Positions 15,742-23,331 of a stretch of DNA of 50,696 nucleotides are shown here, piece after piece; positions within the stretch are counted from its first letter, which is position 1; the number at the start of each line of letters is the position of its first letter. The position numbers and the translations under genes are program-made. The stretch is from Streptomyces sp. SolWspMP-5a-2 (GTDB lineage: Bacteria > Actinomycetota > Actinomycetes > Streptomycetales > Streptomycetaceae): NCBI RefSeq assembly GCF_900091845.1, contig NZ_FMCI01000117.1, forward strand, positions 1-50,696, written 5' to 3'. The notes under the pieces are model-generated. The model made no database searches. It saw nothing but the letters and a program-made list of their open reading frames with translations, and was not told where the DNA came from.

Positions 15742-17121
15742 ATGGACCTCGGCGTGCGCTGGAAGCTGCACGGGGACGGCCGCACCCCCGCGCCCGGAGC
15801 GGTGGTACGACCCGACGAACGGCTCTCCTGGCCCCGCACCATCGGCCTGGGCGCCCAGCACGTGGTGGCCATGTTCGGGGCGTCGTTCGTCGCCCCGGTG
15901 CTCATGGGGCTCGACCCCAACCTGGCGATCATGATGTCGGGCGTCGCCACCGTGATCTTCCTGCTCGCGACGCGCGGCCGGGTGCCCAGCTACCTCGGCT
16001 GCTCGCTCTCCTTCGTGGGCGTGGCCGCCGTGATCAGGGCGCAGGGCGGCAGCAGCGCGACGGTCACCGGCGCGATCCTGGTCGTCGGGGTCGCGCTGTT
16101 CCTGGTGGGACTCGCGGTGCGGCGGTTCGGGGCGCGGATCATCCACGCCGCGATGCCCCCGGTCGTCACCGGCGCGGTGGTCATGCTGATCGGCTTCAAC
16201 CTGGCCCCGGTCACCGCCAAGACGTACTGGCCGCAGGACCAGTGGACGGCGCTGCTGGTCATGCTGTTCACCGGCCTCGCCGTCGTCTGCCTGCGCGGTT
16301 TCTGGTCCCGGGTGGCGATCTTCCTCGGCCTGGTCTTCGGGTACGCCGTCTCGTGGATCTTCGACCTGGTCCTCGGGCGGATCCACTCGGTCGACGCGAG
16401 CGGCAAGGTGACCGACCACTGGCGGCTCGACCTCTCCGGTGTCGGCGGCGCCGACTGGATCGGCCTGCCGGACTTCCACGGCCCCGCGTTCCAGTGGTCG
16501 GCGATCCTGGTCGCGCTGCCGGTCGTCATCGCGCTGGTCGCGGAGAACGCCGGACACGTCAAGGCGGTCGGCGAGATGACCGGCGACCCGCTCGACGACA
16601 AGCTCGGCACGGCGATCTCCGCGGACGGCGTCGCCTCCGTGCTCTCCACCGCGGTCGGCGGCCCGCCGAACACCACGTACTCCGAGAACATCGGCGTGAT
16701 GGCCGCGACCCGCGTCTACTCCACCGCCGCCTACTGGGCCGCCGCCGGCTTCGCGCTGCTGTTCGGCGTCTGCCCGAAGTTCGGCGCGATCGTCGCCGCG
16801 ATCCCGGGCGGTGTCCTGGGCGGCATCACGGTGATCCTCTACGGCATGATCGGCCTGCTCGGCGCGCAGATCTGGACCAACGCCGGGGTGGACCTGCGCA
16901 ATCCGCTGAACCTGGTACCGGCCGCCGCGGGCATCATCATCGGCATCGGGGACGTCTCGATGACCTTCTCCGACACCTTCTCGCTCAGCGGCATCGCCCT
17001 GGGGACGCTGGTGGTGATCACCGGGTACCACGCGCTGCGGGCGTTCGCCCCGGCCCATCTGAAGACCACGACCCCGCTCCTGGACGAGGGCACGTCCTCC
17101 TACGACGACACCAAGCCGTAG
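15742..17121 (+). CDS. Uracil/xanthine permease (NCS2 family)
   Basis: The 459-residue, 14-helix-type permease is of the nucleobase-cation symporter 2 family. Diagnostic segments are LGAQHVVAMFGASFVAPVLM at the start, LSFVGVAAVI, and the signature VAENAGHVKAVGEMTG followed by SAVGGPPNTTYSENIGV, the latter typical of uracil permeases. ATG 15742 fits family N-termini (MDLGVRWKLHGDG). An in-frame ATG at 15697 has a better ribosome binding site (GGGGAG), so a longer form cannot be excluded. Likely imports uracil for salvage. It converges with the AlkZ-like gene on a strong terminator. Confidence 0.9.
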   Translation: MDLGVRWKLHGDGRTPAPGAVVRPDERLSWPRTIGLGAQHVVAMFGASFVAPVLMGLDPNLAIMMSGVATVIFLLATRGRVPSYLGCSLSFVGVAAVIRAQGGSSATVTGAILVVGVALFLVGLAVRRFGARIIHAAMPPVVTGAVVMLIGFNLAPVTAKTYWPQDQWTALLVMLFTGLAVVCLRGFWSRVAIFLGLVFGYAVSWIFDLVLGRIHSVDASGKVTDHWRLDLSGVGGADWIGLPDFHGPAFQWSAILVALPVVIALVAENAGHVKAVGEMTGDPLDDKLGTAISADGVASVLSTAVGGPPNTTYSENIGVMAATRVYSTAAYWAAAGFALLFGVCPKFGAIVAAIPGGVLGGITVILYGMIGLLGAQIWTNAGVDLRNPLNLVPAAAGIIIGIGDVSMTFSDTFSLSGIALGTLVVITGYHALRAFAPAHLKTTTPLLDEGTSSYDDTKP

Positions 17122-17220
17122 GTCGTCCGCACAGTCCTGCCTGCCCGGCGAAGCCCGGCCCGCCCCAGCCCCGTGGCGGCGGGCCGACCGCGGCCGGTGC
17201 GGCACGCGCCGGCGGGGCAC

Positions 17221-17255
17221 GCGCCGACCCCGTTCCCCCGGACCGGGGTCGGCGC
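17221..17255. terminator. Bidirectional terminator
   Basis: A perfect 12-bp inverted repeat (GCGCCGACCCCG and its complement) with an 11-nt loop lies between the convergent permease and AlkZ-like genes. No T-tract. Confidence 0.7.
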
Positions 17256-17271
17256 GGCCCGGCCGATCCGC

Positions 17272-18393
17272 TCATCCCTCCCCCGTCACGAGCCGCGCTC
17301 CCCCGTCCCCGCCGTCGGACAGGAACCGCGCCAACCGCCCGCCCTCCTCGACGACTTCGGCGCGCTCGGCGCGGGCGAGCGGGCGCAGCGCGGTGACGGT
17401 GACGGTGCCCGCGTCGGTCCGCCAGGTCGCGGCGACCCGGCCGTCGACCAGGACCACCCGTTCGCCCGCGACCGACAGCCCCCGGTGCTCGTCCGCGACG
17501 ATCCGGCCGCGCTCCTGGTAGCCGAGGAGCGCGTTGTCGAAGGCGGGCAGGAACCGCACCGGAGCCGGGGTGTCCGGGTCGGGGCGGGGCGCGTCGGGCA
17601 GGTCGAGCAGTTCGCGCCCCCTGCTGTCGCGCAGGACGACCAGTTCCGGGCGGAGCGCCGCCACCGCGCCGGGCAGCCCGGCCACCCCCGACCAGGCGCG
17701 CAGGTCGGCGGTGGCCGCCGGTCCGAACGCGGCCAGGTAGCGGCGGACCAGCGCCCGCCCGACCGGGTCGGGGCCCTCCGGGTGCCCCGGGCCGTCCTGG
17801 TGGGGCGGGTCGACCGGGCGGCCGAGCCAGCGGGCGAGGGAGACGTTGCGGGCGCCGCCGCCGGTCCGCCACAGCCCGCGCGGCGGCACCTGGGCCATCG
17901 GCAGCAGCGCGGCGACGACCATCTCGCCGAGGGCCCGCTGCCCCGGACCGGGCCAGCGCCCGGCGAGCGCCCGCGCCAGTTCGGGCATCGTGCGCGGCAC
18001 ACCGTCGGCGGCCAACCGGGCGGCGTCCGCGGCGAGTTCGTCGAGGTCGACCCCGGCGAAGTCGGCCCGGTAGGTGCCGAGCACCCGCTGCCTGAGCATC
18101 GGGGCGTGCCGGGACCGCCAGGCGAGCGCGTCCCCCGCGGTGACCAGGTGGACGGTGCGCCGCATCAGATGGGTGCGCACCACCTTCCGGTCGACCAGCA
18201 GCCCCGACAGCTCCGCCGGGTCGAACGCGCGCAGCCGTGACCAGAGCCCGGTGAAGGGCTCCTGGGGTTCCTGCGCCTGCAACCCGCAGAGGTGGGCCAC
18301 GGCGTCCAGGGCCGGCAGCGCGGCCCGGTCCAGGAGCAACTGACGGGCGAGCGTCGCCCGGTTGAGCGCACGGTCGTCGAGGACGGTCGGCAC
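17272..18393 (-). CDS. Winged-helix DNA glycosylase AlkZ-like protein (HTH_42)
   Basis: The 373-residue protein belongs to the HTH_42/AlkZ-like superfamily of tandem winged-helix proteins that remove alkylated or crosslinked bases. The N-terminus carries LCGLQAQEPQ, with Gln39-Ala-Gln41 at the position of the QxQ catalytic motif of AlkZ and YcaQ. The following RTHLMRRTVHLV and FLPAFDNALLGYQ segments are family hallmarks. GTG 18393 is chosen for its GGGGAG ribosome binding site six bases upstream. It lies 29 bp from the DinB-like gene on the same strand. Streptomyces use members both for self-resistance and general repair; no biosynthetic cluster is adjacent, so general repair is more likely here. 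Confidence 0.82.
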   Translation of the reverse strand: MPTVLDDRALNRATLARQLLLDRAALPALDAVAHLCGLQAQEPQEPFTGLWSRLRAFDPAELSGLLVDRKVVRTHLMRRTVHLVTAGDALAWRSRHAPMLRQRVLGTYRADFAGVDLDELAADAARLAADGVPRTMPELARALAGRWPGPGQRALGEMVVAALLPMAQVPPRGLWRTGGGARNVSLARWLGRPVDPPHQDGPGHPEGPDPVGRALVRRYLAAFGPAATADLRAWSGVAGLPGAVAALRPELVVLRDSRGRELLDLPDAPRPDPDTPAPVRFLPAFDNALLGYQERGRIVADEHRGLSVAGERVVLVDGRVAATWRTDAGTVTVTALRPLARAERAEVVEEGGRLARFLSDGGDGGARLVTGEG

Positions 18394-18422
18394 GGTCGTC
18401 TCCCCTGTCCCGGCCCGCGCGG

Positions 18423-18989
18423 TCAGCTCGCCGTCCGCCCGTCGAGCGTCTCGCGGAGGATGTCCGCGTGCCCCGCGTGCTGGGCCGTCTCGGCGATGAC
18501 GTGGGTGAGGACGCGGCGGACGCTGCGGGTCTCGCCCGGCCGGTGCCAGGGCACCGGGGGCAGCGGGTGGGTGGCGGAGAGGTCGGGCACGGCGGCGACG
18601 ATCTCCTCGGTGCGGGCGGCGACCCGCGCGTACCGGGCGAGGACGGCGTCGAGGGTGTCGTCGGGCAGCATGCGGAAGTCGTTCGCGCGGTCCACCGCCC
18701 ACTGCGGGACGGTCGTGGCGGTGCCGGCCGCGAGGTCGGCCCAGGTGACGCCGTCCGGCAGGCTCAGGTGCATCGACGAGGGTCCTTCCAGGACGAAGCG
18801 CAGCCACCGCTCCTCCATGGACGCGACGTGCTTGACGAGTCCGCCGAGGCAGAGCGCGCTGGCCGTGGGCCGCTCCCCGGCGCGGGTGTCGTCCAGGTCG
18901 CGCACGGTCGCGGTGAGGGCGTCGCGCGCCGCGGCGAGGGAGGCGAGCAGGTCGGTGCGCTCGTCGTCGAGGGGGCGGGGGGTCGTCAT
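18423..18989 (-). CDS. DinB-family (DUF664) metal-dependent protein
   Basis: The 188-residue four-helix protein is of the DinB/YfiT superfamily. The metal-binding histidines are visible: His54 in GLVKHVASMEERW, and His171 and His174 in AQHAGHADILRE; His163 is close by. Actinobacterial members often are mycothiol-dependent S-transferases or isomerases, but the exact reaction is unknown. It sits 29 bp upstream of the AlkZ-like gene on the same strand and divergent from a WYL regulator. The spacer contains a palindrome that may regulate both directions. Confidence 0.82.
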   Translation of the reverse strand: MTTPRPLDDERTDLLASLAAARDALTATVRDLDDTRAGERPTASALCLGGLVKHVASMEERWLRFVLEGPSSMHLSLPDGVTWADLAAGTATTVPQWAVDRANDFRMLPDDTLDAVLARYARVAARTEEIVAAVPDLSATHPLPPVPWHRPGETRSVRRVLTHVIAETAQHAGHADILRETLDGRTAS

Positions 18990-19127
18990 GGTGATCGGGG
19001 TCCTTCCGGTCGTGCGCTGTCACGGACGCCCCGCGGCGCGGCACGCTCCTCGCCGGGGACGCGAGGCGTGCGGGAAGTCTCCTCCCGGGGAGGGCTCCCC
19101 GTCGCGGGACTCCCTCACCTTGGCAGC

Positions 19128-19166
19128 GGTAGCGGTCAGGAGGTGTCCGCTACCGCGATCCATACT
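19128..19166 (+). promoter_or_regulatory. Palindrome and leaderless-type promoter of the WYL regulator
   Basis: GGTAGCGG (19128-19135) and its perfect complement CCGCTACC (19147-19154) are separated by 11 bp. CATACT at 19161-19166 is a -10-like hexamer that ends six bases before ATG 19173, so transcription would begin at the start codon (leaderless mRNA). The palindrome covers the -35 position, the usual place for an autorepressor operator. Confidence 0.5.
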
Positions 19167-19172
19167 GGTCCC

Positions 19173-20168
19173 ATGCCGAAGACCTCCGCACGCCTGCTCT
19201 CCCTGCTGTCGCTGCTCCAGGCGCGCCGGGACTGGCCGGGCGCGCTGCTGGCCGAGCGCCTCCAGGTCAGCGCGCGCACGGTCCGCCGGGACGTGGACCG
19301 GCTGCGGGAGCTGGGGTATCCGGTCGCCGCCGTCAAGGGTCCGGACGGCGGCTACCGTCTGGAGGCGGGCGCGGCGCTGCCGCCGCTGCTGTTCGACGAC
19401 GACCAGGCCGTGGCGCTCGCCGTCGCGCTGCGGACCGCGTCGGTGACCGGCGCCGGGATCGAGGAGGCGTCGGCGCGGGCGCTGAACACGGTGCGGCAGG
19501 TGATGCCGGCCCGGCTGCGGCACCGGGTGGACGCGCTGCGGGTGACGGCGGTGGAGCGCGCGGGGTCGTGGCCGCGGGTCGATCCGCAGGTGCTGCTGGC
19601 GCTCAGCGCGGTGGTCAGGGACCGTGAGGTGCTGCGCTTCGACTACGCGGCGCCCGGCGCGGCCGACGCCGGGCAGCAGCCGCCGCCCCGCCGGGCCGAG
19701 CCGCACCACCTGGTGACCTGGAGCGGGCGCTGGTATCTGGTGGCCTGGGACCTGGAGCGGGCGGACTGGCGCACGTTCCGCGTCGACCGGATCACCCCGC
19801 GCGTGCCCACCGGCCCGCGCTTCACGCCGCGCGAGCTGCCCGGCGGGTCGGTGGCCGGGTTCGTCGCCGACCGCTTCCAGGGCCACGAGAGGCAGGTCTG
19901 CCGGGGCGAGGTGGTCCTGTCCCTCCCGGCGTCCGCCGTCTCCCCATACGCGCGGGACGCGCTCGTCGAGGAACTCGGCGCCGACCGCTGCCGGGTGGTC
20001 GTGAGCGCCTGGTCGTGGACGGGGCTCGCGTCCTGGCTCGGCCGTTTCGACGCCGCGATCGAGGTGGTCGGGCCGCCCGAACTGGCCGAGGCGTGCGGGC
20101 GGTTGGCGCGCAGGTACGCCGAGGCGGCTCAGTCCTCGGGCAGTTCGACCGGCGCGATCTCGTCGTAG
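19173..20168 (+). CDS. YafY/DeoR-type WYL-domain transcriptional regulator
   Basis: The 331-residue protein has an N-terminal HTH_11 domain (LLSLLQARRDWPGALLAERL, then VSARTVRRDVDRLRELGYPV) and a central WYL domain with the eponymous motif in GRWYLVAWDLERADWRTFRVDRI. WYL domains bind ligands, nucleic acid or nucleotides and control the HTH. ATG 19173 begins the HTH region directly and appears leaderless. The DinB-like and AlkZ-like genes are divergent and may be its targets. Its last 40 bp overlap the end of the convergent flavin oxidase gene (20129-20168). Confidence 0.88.
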   Translation: MPKTSARLLSLLSLLQARRDWPGALLAERLQVSARTVRRDVDRLRELGYPVAAVKGPDGGYRLEAGAALPPLLFDDDQAVALAVALRTASVTGAGIEEASARALNTVRQVMPARLRHRVDALRVTAVERAGSWPRVDPQVLLALSAVVRDREVLRFDYAAPGAADAGQQPPPRRAEPHHLVTWSGRWYLVAWDLERADWRTFRVDRITPRVPTGPRFTPRELPGGSVAGFVADRFQGHERQVCRGEVVLSLPASAVSPYARDALVEELGADRCRVVVSAWSWTGLASWLGRFDAAIEVVGPPELAEACGRLARRYAEAAQSSGSSTGAISS

Positions 20169-21829
20169 AGGTCGCCGGGGCCCGGGTTGGTGGCGTCGGT
20201 GGCGCCGCCCAGGTGGTGCATGACGCCCCAGACCGCGTTCAGGGCGGTCTGCACGGCGCCCTCCGCCCAGCCCGCCGTCCAGGAGATGTCGTCGCCCGCG
20301 AGGAAGACGCCCCGCTGCCCCGCGGGGAGCCGGTCCTGCATGAAGTGGGTGAACAGGCGCCGCTGGTAGCGGTAGTGGCCGGGCAGGTTGGCCTTGAACG
20401 CGCCCATGAAGTAGGGCTCGTTCTCCCAGGAGACGGTCACCGGGTTGCCGATGACGTGCTTCCTGATGTCGACCTTCGGATAGATCTCGCCGAGCGACTT
20501 CAGCATCACGTCCATCCGCTCCTTGGCGGACAGCGGCAGCCACTTGAGGCTGTCGTCGCACCAGGTGTAGGAGAGGCAGATGACGGCGGGCCGGTCGGGG
20601 CCGTCGTCGAGGAGGTAGGTGCCGCGGGTCATCCGGTCGGTGAGCGTCATCGACATGACGTCCCGGCCGGTCTCCTCGTCGCGGTCCCGCCAGAACGGCC
20701 GGTCCACCGGCACGAACAGCTTCGAGGACTCCATGTAGTGGGTGCGCTCGATGGCCGTCCAGTGGTCGATGGGGAAGAGGGACTCGTCGCAGTCGATCTT
20801 CGACAGGAGCATCCAGGACTGGGCGGTGAAGACGGCGGCGCGGAAGGTGCGGATGTCGCCGCGGGCGTCCGTGACGGTGATCCGGTCACCGGCGGTGCGG
20901 TGCATCCTGGTCACGGCGGGCAGCGGCTCGCCGCCCTCGTGCAGGCTCGCCAGCGAGGTGCCCGGCGCCCAGTGGACGATCTTGCCGGGCTCGCGCTCCC
21001 AGAGCCGCAGCGGCAGTTGCTGGGAGCCGCCGACGATGCCCCGGTGGTGGTCGTCGGCCTCGGTGTAGACGACCCGGAGGATCTCCAGGATGGAGTTGGG
21101 GAAGTCGGTGTCCCAGCCGCCGGTGCCGAAGCCCACCTGGCCGAAGATCTCGCGGTGCCGGAAGGACCGGAACGCCTCGGAGGCGCAGAGGAACCCGTAG
21201 AACGTCTGGTTGTCGAGCTGTTCGACCAGCCGGGCCCAGATCGCGCGGATGCGCGGCACGTCCCGCTCGCGCAGGGCGCGGTTCATGTCGGAGAAGTCGG
21301 CGCCCTCCTCCAGGCACCGGTGCCAGGCGTCGGCGACGTCCCGGTAGACCTGCGGCAGGTCGGCGGCGGTCCGCGCGTAGTGCGTCTCGCCCTTGAGGTC
21401 GACGACCGTCGAAGGGGTGCTCTCCGCAAGGGGGTTGGGGAAGGGGCGGGTCTGCAGACCGACGAGGTCGATGTAGTGCTGGAGCGCGGTGGACGACGGC
21501 GGGAAGCGCATCGCGCCCATCTCCGCGGTCAGCCCCTCGGTGCCCGGCCCGTCGAAGCCGACGGTCCGCAGACGGCCGCCGATCCGGTCGGCCTCGTACA
21601 CGACGGGCCTGAGCCCCATCTTCATCAGCTCGTACGCGGCGACGACGCCGGAGAGCCCGCCGCCGACGACGGCGACCTCGGTGCCGTGCTCGGTGGCGGG
21701 CACCTGGCCGATTCCCGCCGGGTGGGCGAGGAAGTCGTCGTAGGCGTAGGGGAAGTCGGGGCCGAACATGGTGATCGGCGGCTGCTGCGCGTCGGTGTGC
21801 TCGACGGCGTTGGGCACCGTGGACGTCAT
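20129..21829 (-). CDS. Flavin monoamine/amino-acid oxidase or 2-monooxygenase (DavB/IaaM-like)
   Basis: The 566-residue FAD enzyme has a dinucleotide-binding motif GGGLSG at residues 56-61, Glu79 for ADP-ribose, and the GGR segment at 84-86, all typical of the monoamine-oxidase superfamily. The C-terminal FAD contact WTAGWAEGAVQTALNAV is clear. The length matches amino-acid 2-monooxygenases (lysine DavB, tryptophan IaaM, arginine monooxygenase), which oxidise and decarboxylate an amino acid to its amide. The adjacent nitrilase-type amidase, 40 bp upstream on the same strand, fits that two-step route; a plain L-amino-acid oxidase remains possible. AAGGAG precedes ATG 21829. Confidence 0.82.
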   Translation of the reverse strand: MTSTVPNAVEHTDAQQPPITMFGPDFPYAYDDFLAHPAGIGQVPATEHGTEVAVVGGGLSGVVAAYELMKMGLRPVVYEADRIGGRLRTVGFDGPGTEGLTAEMGAMRFPPSSTALQHYIDLVGLQTRPFPNPLAESTPSTVVDLKGETHYARTAADLPQVYRDVADAWHRCLEEGADFSDMNRALRERDVPRIRAIWARLVEQLDNQTFYGFLCASEAFRSFRHREIFGQVGFGTGGWDTDFPNSILEILRVVYTEADDHHRGIVGGSQQLPLRLWEREPGKIVHWAPGTSLASLHEGGEPLPAVTRMHRTAGDRITVTDARGDIRTFRAAVFTAQSWMLLSKIDCDESLFPIDHWTAIERTHYMESSKLFVPVDRPFWRDRDEETGRDVMSMTLTDRMTRGTYLLDDGPDRPAVICLSYTWCDDSLKWLPLSAKERMDVMLKSLGEIYPKVDIRKHVIGNPVTVSWENEPYFMGAFKANLPGHYRYQRRLFTHFMQDRLPAGQRGVFLAGDDISWTAGWAEGAVQTALNAVWGVMHHLGGATDATNPGPGDLYDEIAPVELPED

Positions 21830-21869
21830 GGGGTACGGGCTCCTTGCGGCAACGGGGTTCGGGGGGAGG

Positions 21870-22658
21870 TCAGGCCAGGGACCCGTAGAGGCCGGGGCGG
21901 CGGTCGGCGAGGTAGGGGTTGGCCTCGCGGGACGCGGCCAGGAAGGCCGGGTCGACGTCCGCGAGGAGCAGTTCCTCACCGCGTCCGGCGCGGGCGCGGG
22001 CGACCCCGTCGGGCCCGGCGAGGCAGGAGAGTCCGACGAACTCGAACTCCCCCTCGGCACCGGTCCGGTTGACGTAGGCGACGTACATCTGGTTCTCGAA
22101 GGCGCGCACCGGGATCATCGACTCGGCGACGAACTGGAACGGGTGCATCTGCGCCGTCGGCACCACCAGCAGGTCGGTACCGGCGAGGGCGTGGGCGCGG
22201 ACGTTCTCCGGGAACTCGACGTCGTAGCAGATCAGCAGGCCGACCCGGACGCCGTCCAGTTCGGCCTGGACGACGGGCAGGTCGCCGGGGGTGAAGTGGT
22301 CGCGCTCGAAGCAGCCGAAGAGGTGGGTCTTGCGGTGGTTGGCGAGGCGGTCGCCGGTGGCGGAGACGAGCTGGACCGCGTTGAAGACGGCCTCGCCGTC
22401 CCGCTCGGGGTAGCCGTAGGCGATCGCGAGGCCGTGCCGGGCGGCGAGGTCGGCGACCGCGTCCGCGGCCTCGCCGTCGGCGGGTTCGGCGAGGACGCCG
22501 ACGGCGTCGCCGATGGCGTACCCGGTGAGGAACAGCTCCGGTGTGACCAGCAGTCGGGCGCCCGCCGCCGCGGCCCGGCGCGCGGCCGCGGCGAGCACCG
22601 TGAGGTTCTCGGCGACGGAGCCGGGGCGGCCGGAGCTCTGGAGCAGGGCGGTGCGCAT
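21870..22658 (-). CDS. Nitrilase-superfamily amidase (DavA-like)
   Basis: The 262-residue carbon-nitrogen hydrolase shows the complete Glu-Lys-Cys catalytic triad: Glu41 in TPELFLTG, Lys110 in NHRKTHLFG and Cys144 in LLICYDVEFPE. The family hydrolyses linear amides. Its size equals delta-aminovaleramidase (DavA), and it directly precedes the FAD oxidase in the same operon, so conversion of an amino-acid-derived amide to the acid is inferred. Deaminated-glutathione amidase or a general omega-amidase is the alternative. Three GTTGCG boxes lie upstream at 22765-22824. Confidence 0.85.
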   Translation of the reverse strand: MRTALLQSSGRPGSVAENLTVLAAAARRAAAAGARLLVTPELFLTGYAIGDAVGVLAEPADGEAADAVADLAARHGLAIAYGYPERDGEAVFNAVQLVSATGDRLANHRKTHLFGCFERDHFTPGDLPVVQAELDGVRVGLLICYDVEFPENVRAHALAGTDLLVVPTAQMHPFQFVAESMIPVRAFENQMYVAYVNRTGAEGEFEFVGLSCLAGPDGVARARAGRGEELLLADVDPAFLAASREANPYLADRRPGLYGSLA

Positions 22659-22725
22659 GCGGGGTCCTCACGGGTACCGGGGGGTGTCGGGGAGGCTCCC
22701 GGACGACGGCCGGGCAGCCCTCTAG

Positions 22726-22824
22726 ACGGTACGGTCGGCGCCCGCGGCCGGACAAGGAGCAGCCGTTGCGCGACGGTGCGCGGTTCGTTGCGCGGGCCGC
22801 GCACCCGGCGGCGATTCGTTGCGC
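22726..22824 (-). promoter_or_regulatory. Promoter with three phased GTTGCGC boxes (putative Lrp sites), amidase operon
   Basis: On the minus strand TACCGT (22726-22731) is a -10-like hexamer. Upstream of it three identical GTTGCGC heptamers (plus-strand reading) begin at 22765, 22787 and 22818. The spacings are 22 and 31 bp, close to two and three helical turns. The last two share a TTC extension in front. The nearest box is 34 bp from the -10. The same layout occurs before the permease gene. Confidence 0.6.
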
Positions 22825-22869
22825 TCCGGCTCACGGTGGCCGCGGGCGGGCGCGCACCGGCCGGGCACG

Positions 22870-23322
22870 CTACCCGGGTGTCCCGGAGGAGAAGCGGCGC
22901 AGCAGCGGCGACAGGACGAGGACGGACTTGGTGCGCTCCACGAAGGACTCGCCCGCGATCCGCTCCAGGACCCGCTCGAAGTGGCGCATGTCGGCGGCGA
23001 AGACCTGCACGATCGCGTCCGCGTCGCCGGTGACGGTCGACGCGGCCACGACCTCCTGGTAGCGCTCCAGGCCCCGCTGGATGGTCTCGGGCGAGGTGTT
23101 GCTGCGGCAGTAGATCTCGACGAAGCCCTCGGTCTCCCAGCCGAGGGCCGCCGGGTCCACCCGTACGGTGAAGCCGGTGATGGCGCCGGTGGCGCGCAGC
23201 CGGTCGACGCGCCGTTTCACGGCGGGCGCGGAGAGCCCGACGAGCTGGCCGATGTCGGCGTAGGAGCGGCGGGCGTCCTCGGCGAGGGCGTGCACGATGC
23301 GTTCGTCGAGTGGGTTCAGCAC
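22870..23322 (-). CDS. Lrp/AsnC-family transcriptional regulator
   Basis: The 150-residue protein starts with an AsnC-type HTH (LDERIVHALAEDARRSYADIGQLVGLS then APAVKRRVDRL) and ends with a RAM (ACT-like) ligand domain (VVAASTVTGDADAIVQVFA). Lrp proteins form octamers and bind phased DNA sites in response to amino acids. It starts with GTG nine bases after the permease stop and sits between permease and amidase genes. Phased GTTGCG boxes occur upstream of both the permease and the amidase-oxidase unit, making this protein the obvious candidate to bind them. Confidence 0.92.
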   Translation of the reverse strand: MLNPLDERIVHALAEDARRSYADIGQLVGLSAPAVKRRVDRLRATGAITGFTVRVDPAALGWETEGFVEIYCRSNTSPETIQRGLERYQEVVAASTVTGDADAIVQVFAADMRHFERVLERIAGESFVERTKSVLVLSPLLRRFSSGTPG

Positions 23323-23331
23323 GGGGGTGGT

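Noticed and set aside
14370..17396. Long plus-strand open frame overlapping the MFS and uracil permease genes
   Set aside because: Same-strand alternative frame, Arg/Pro/Gly-rich low-complexity product spanning two genuine membrane protein genes.
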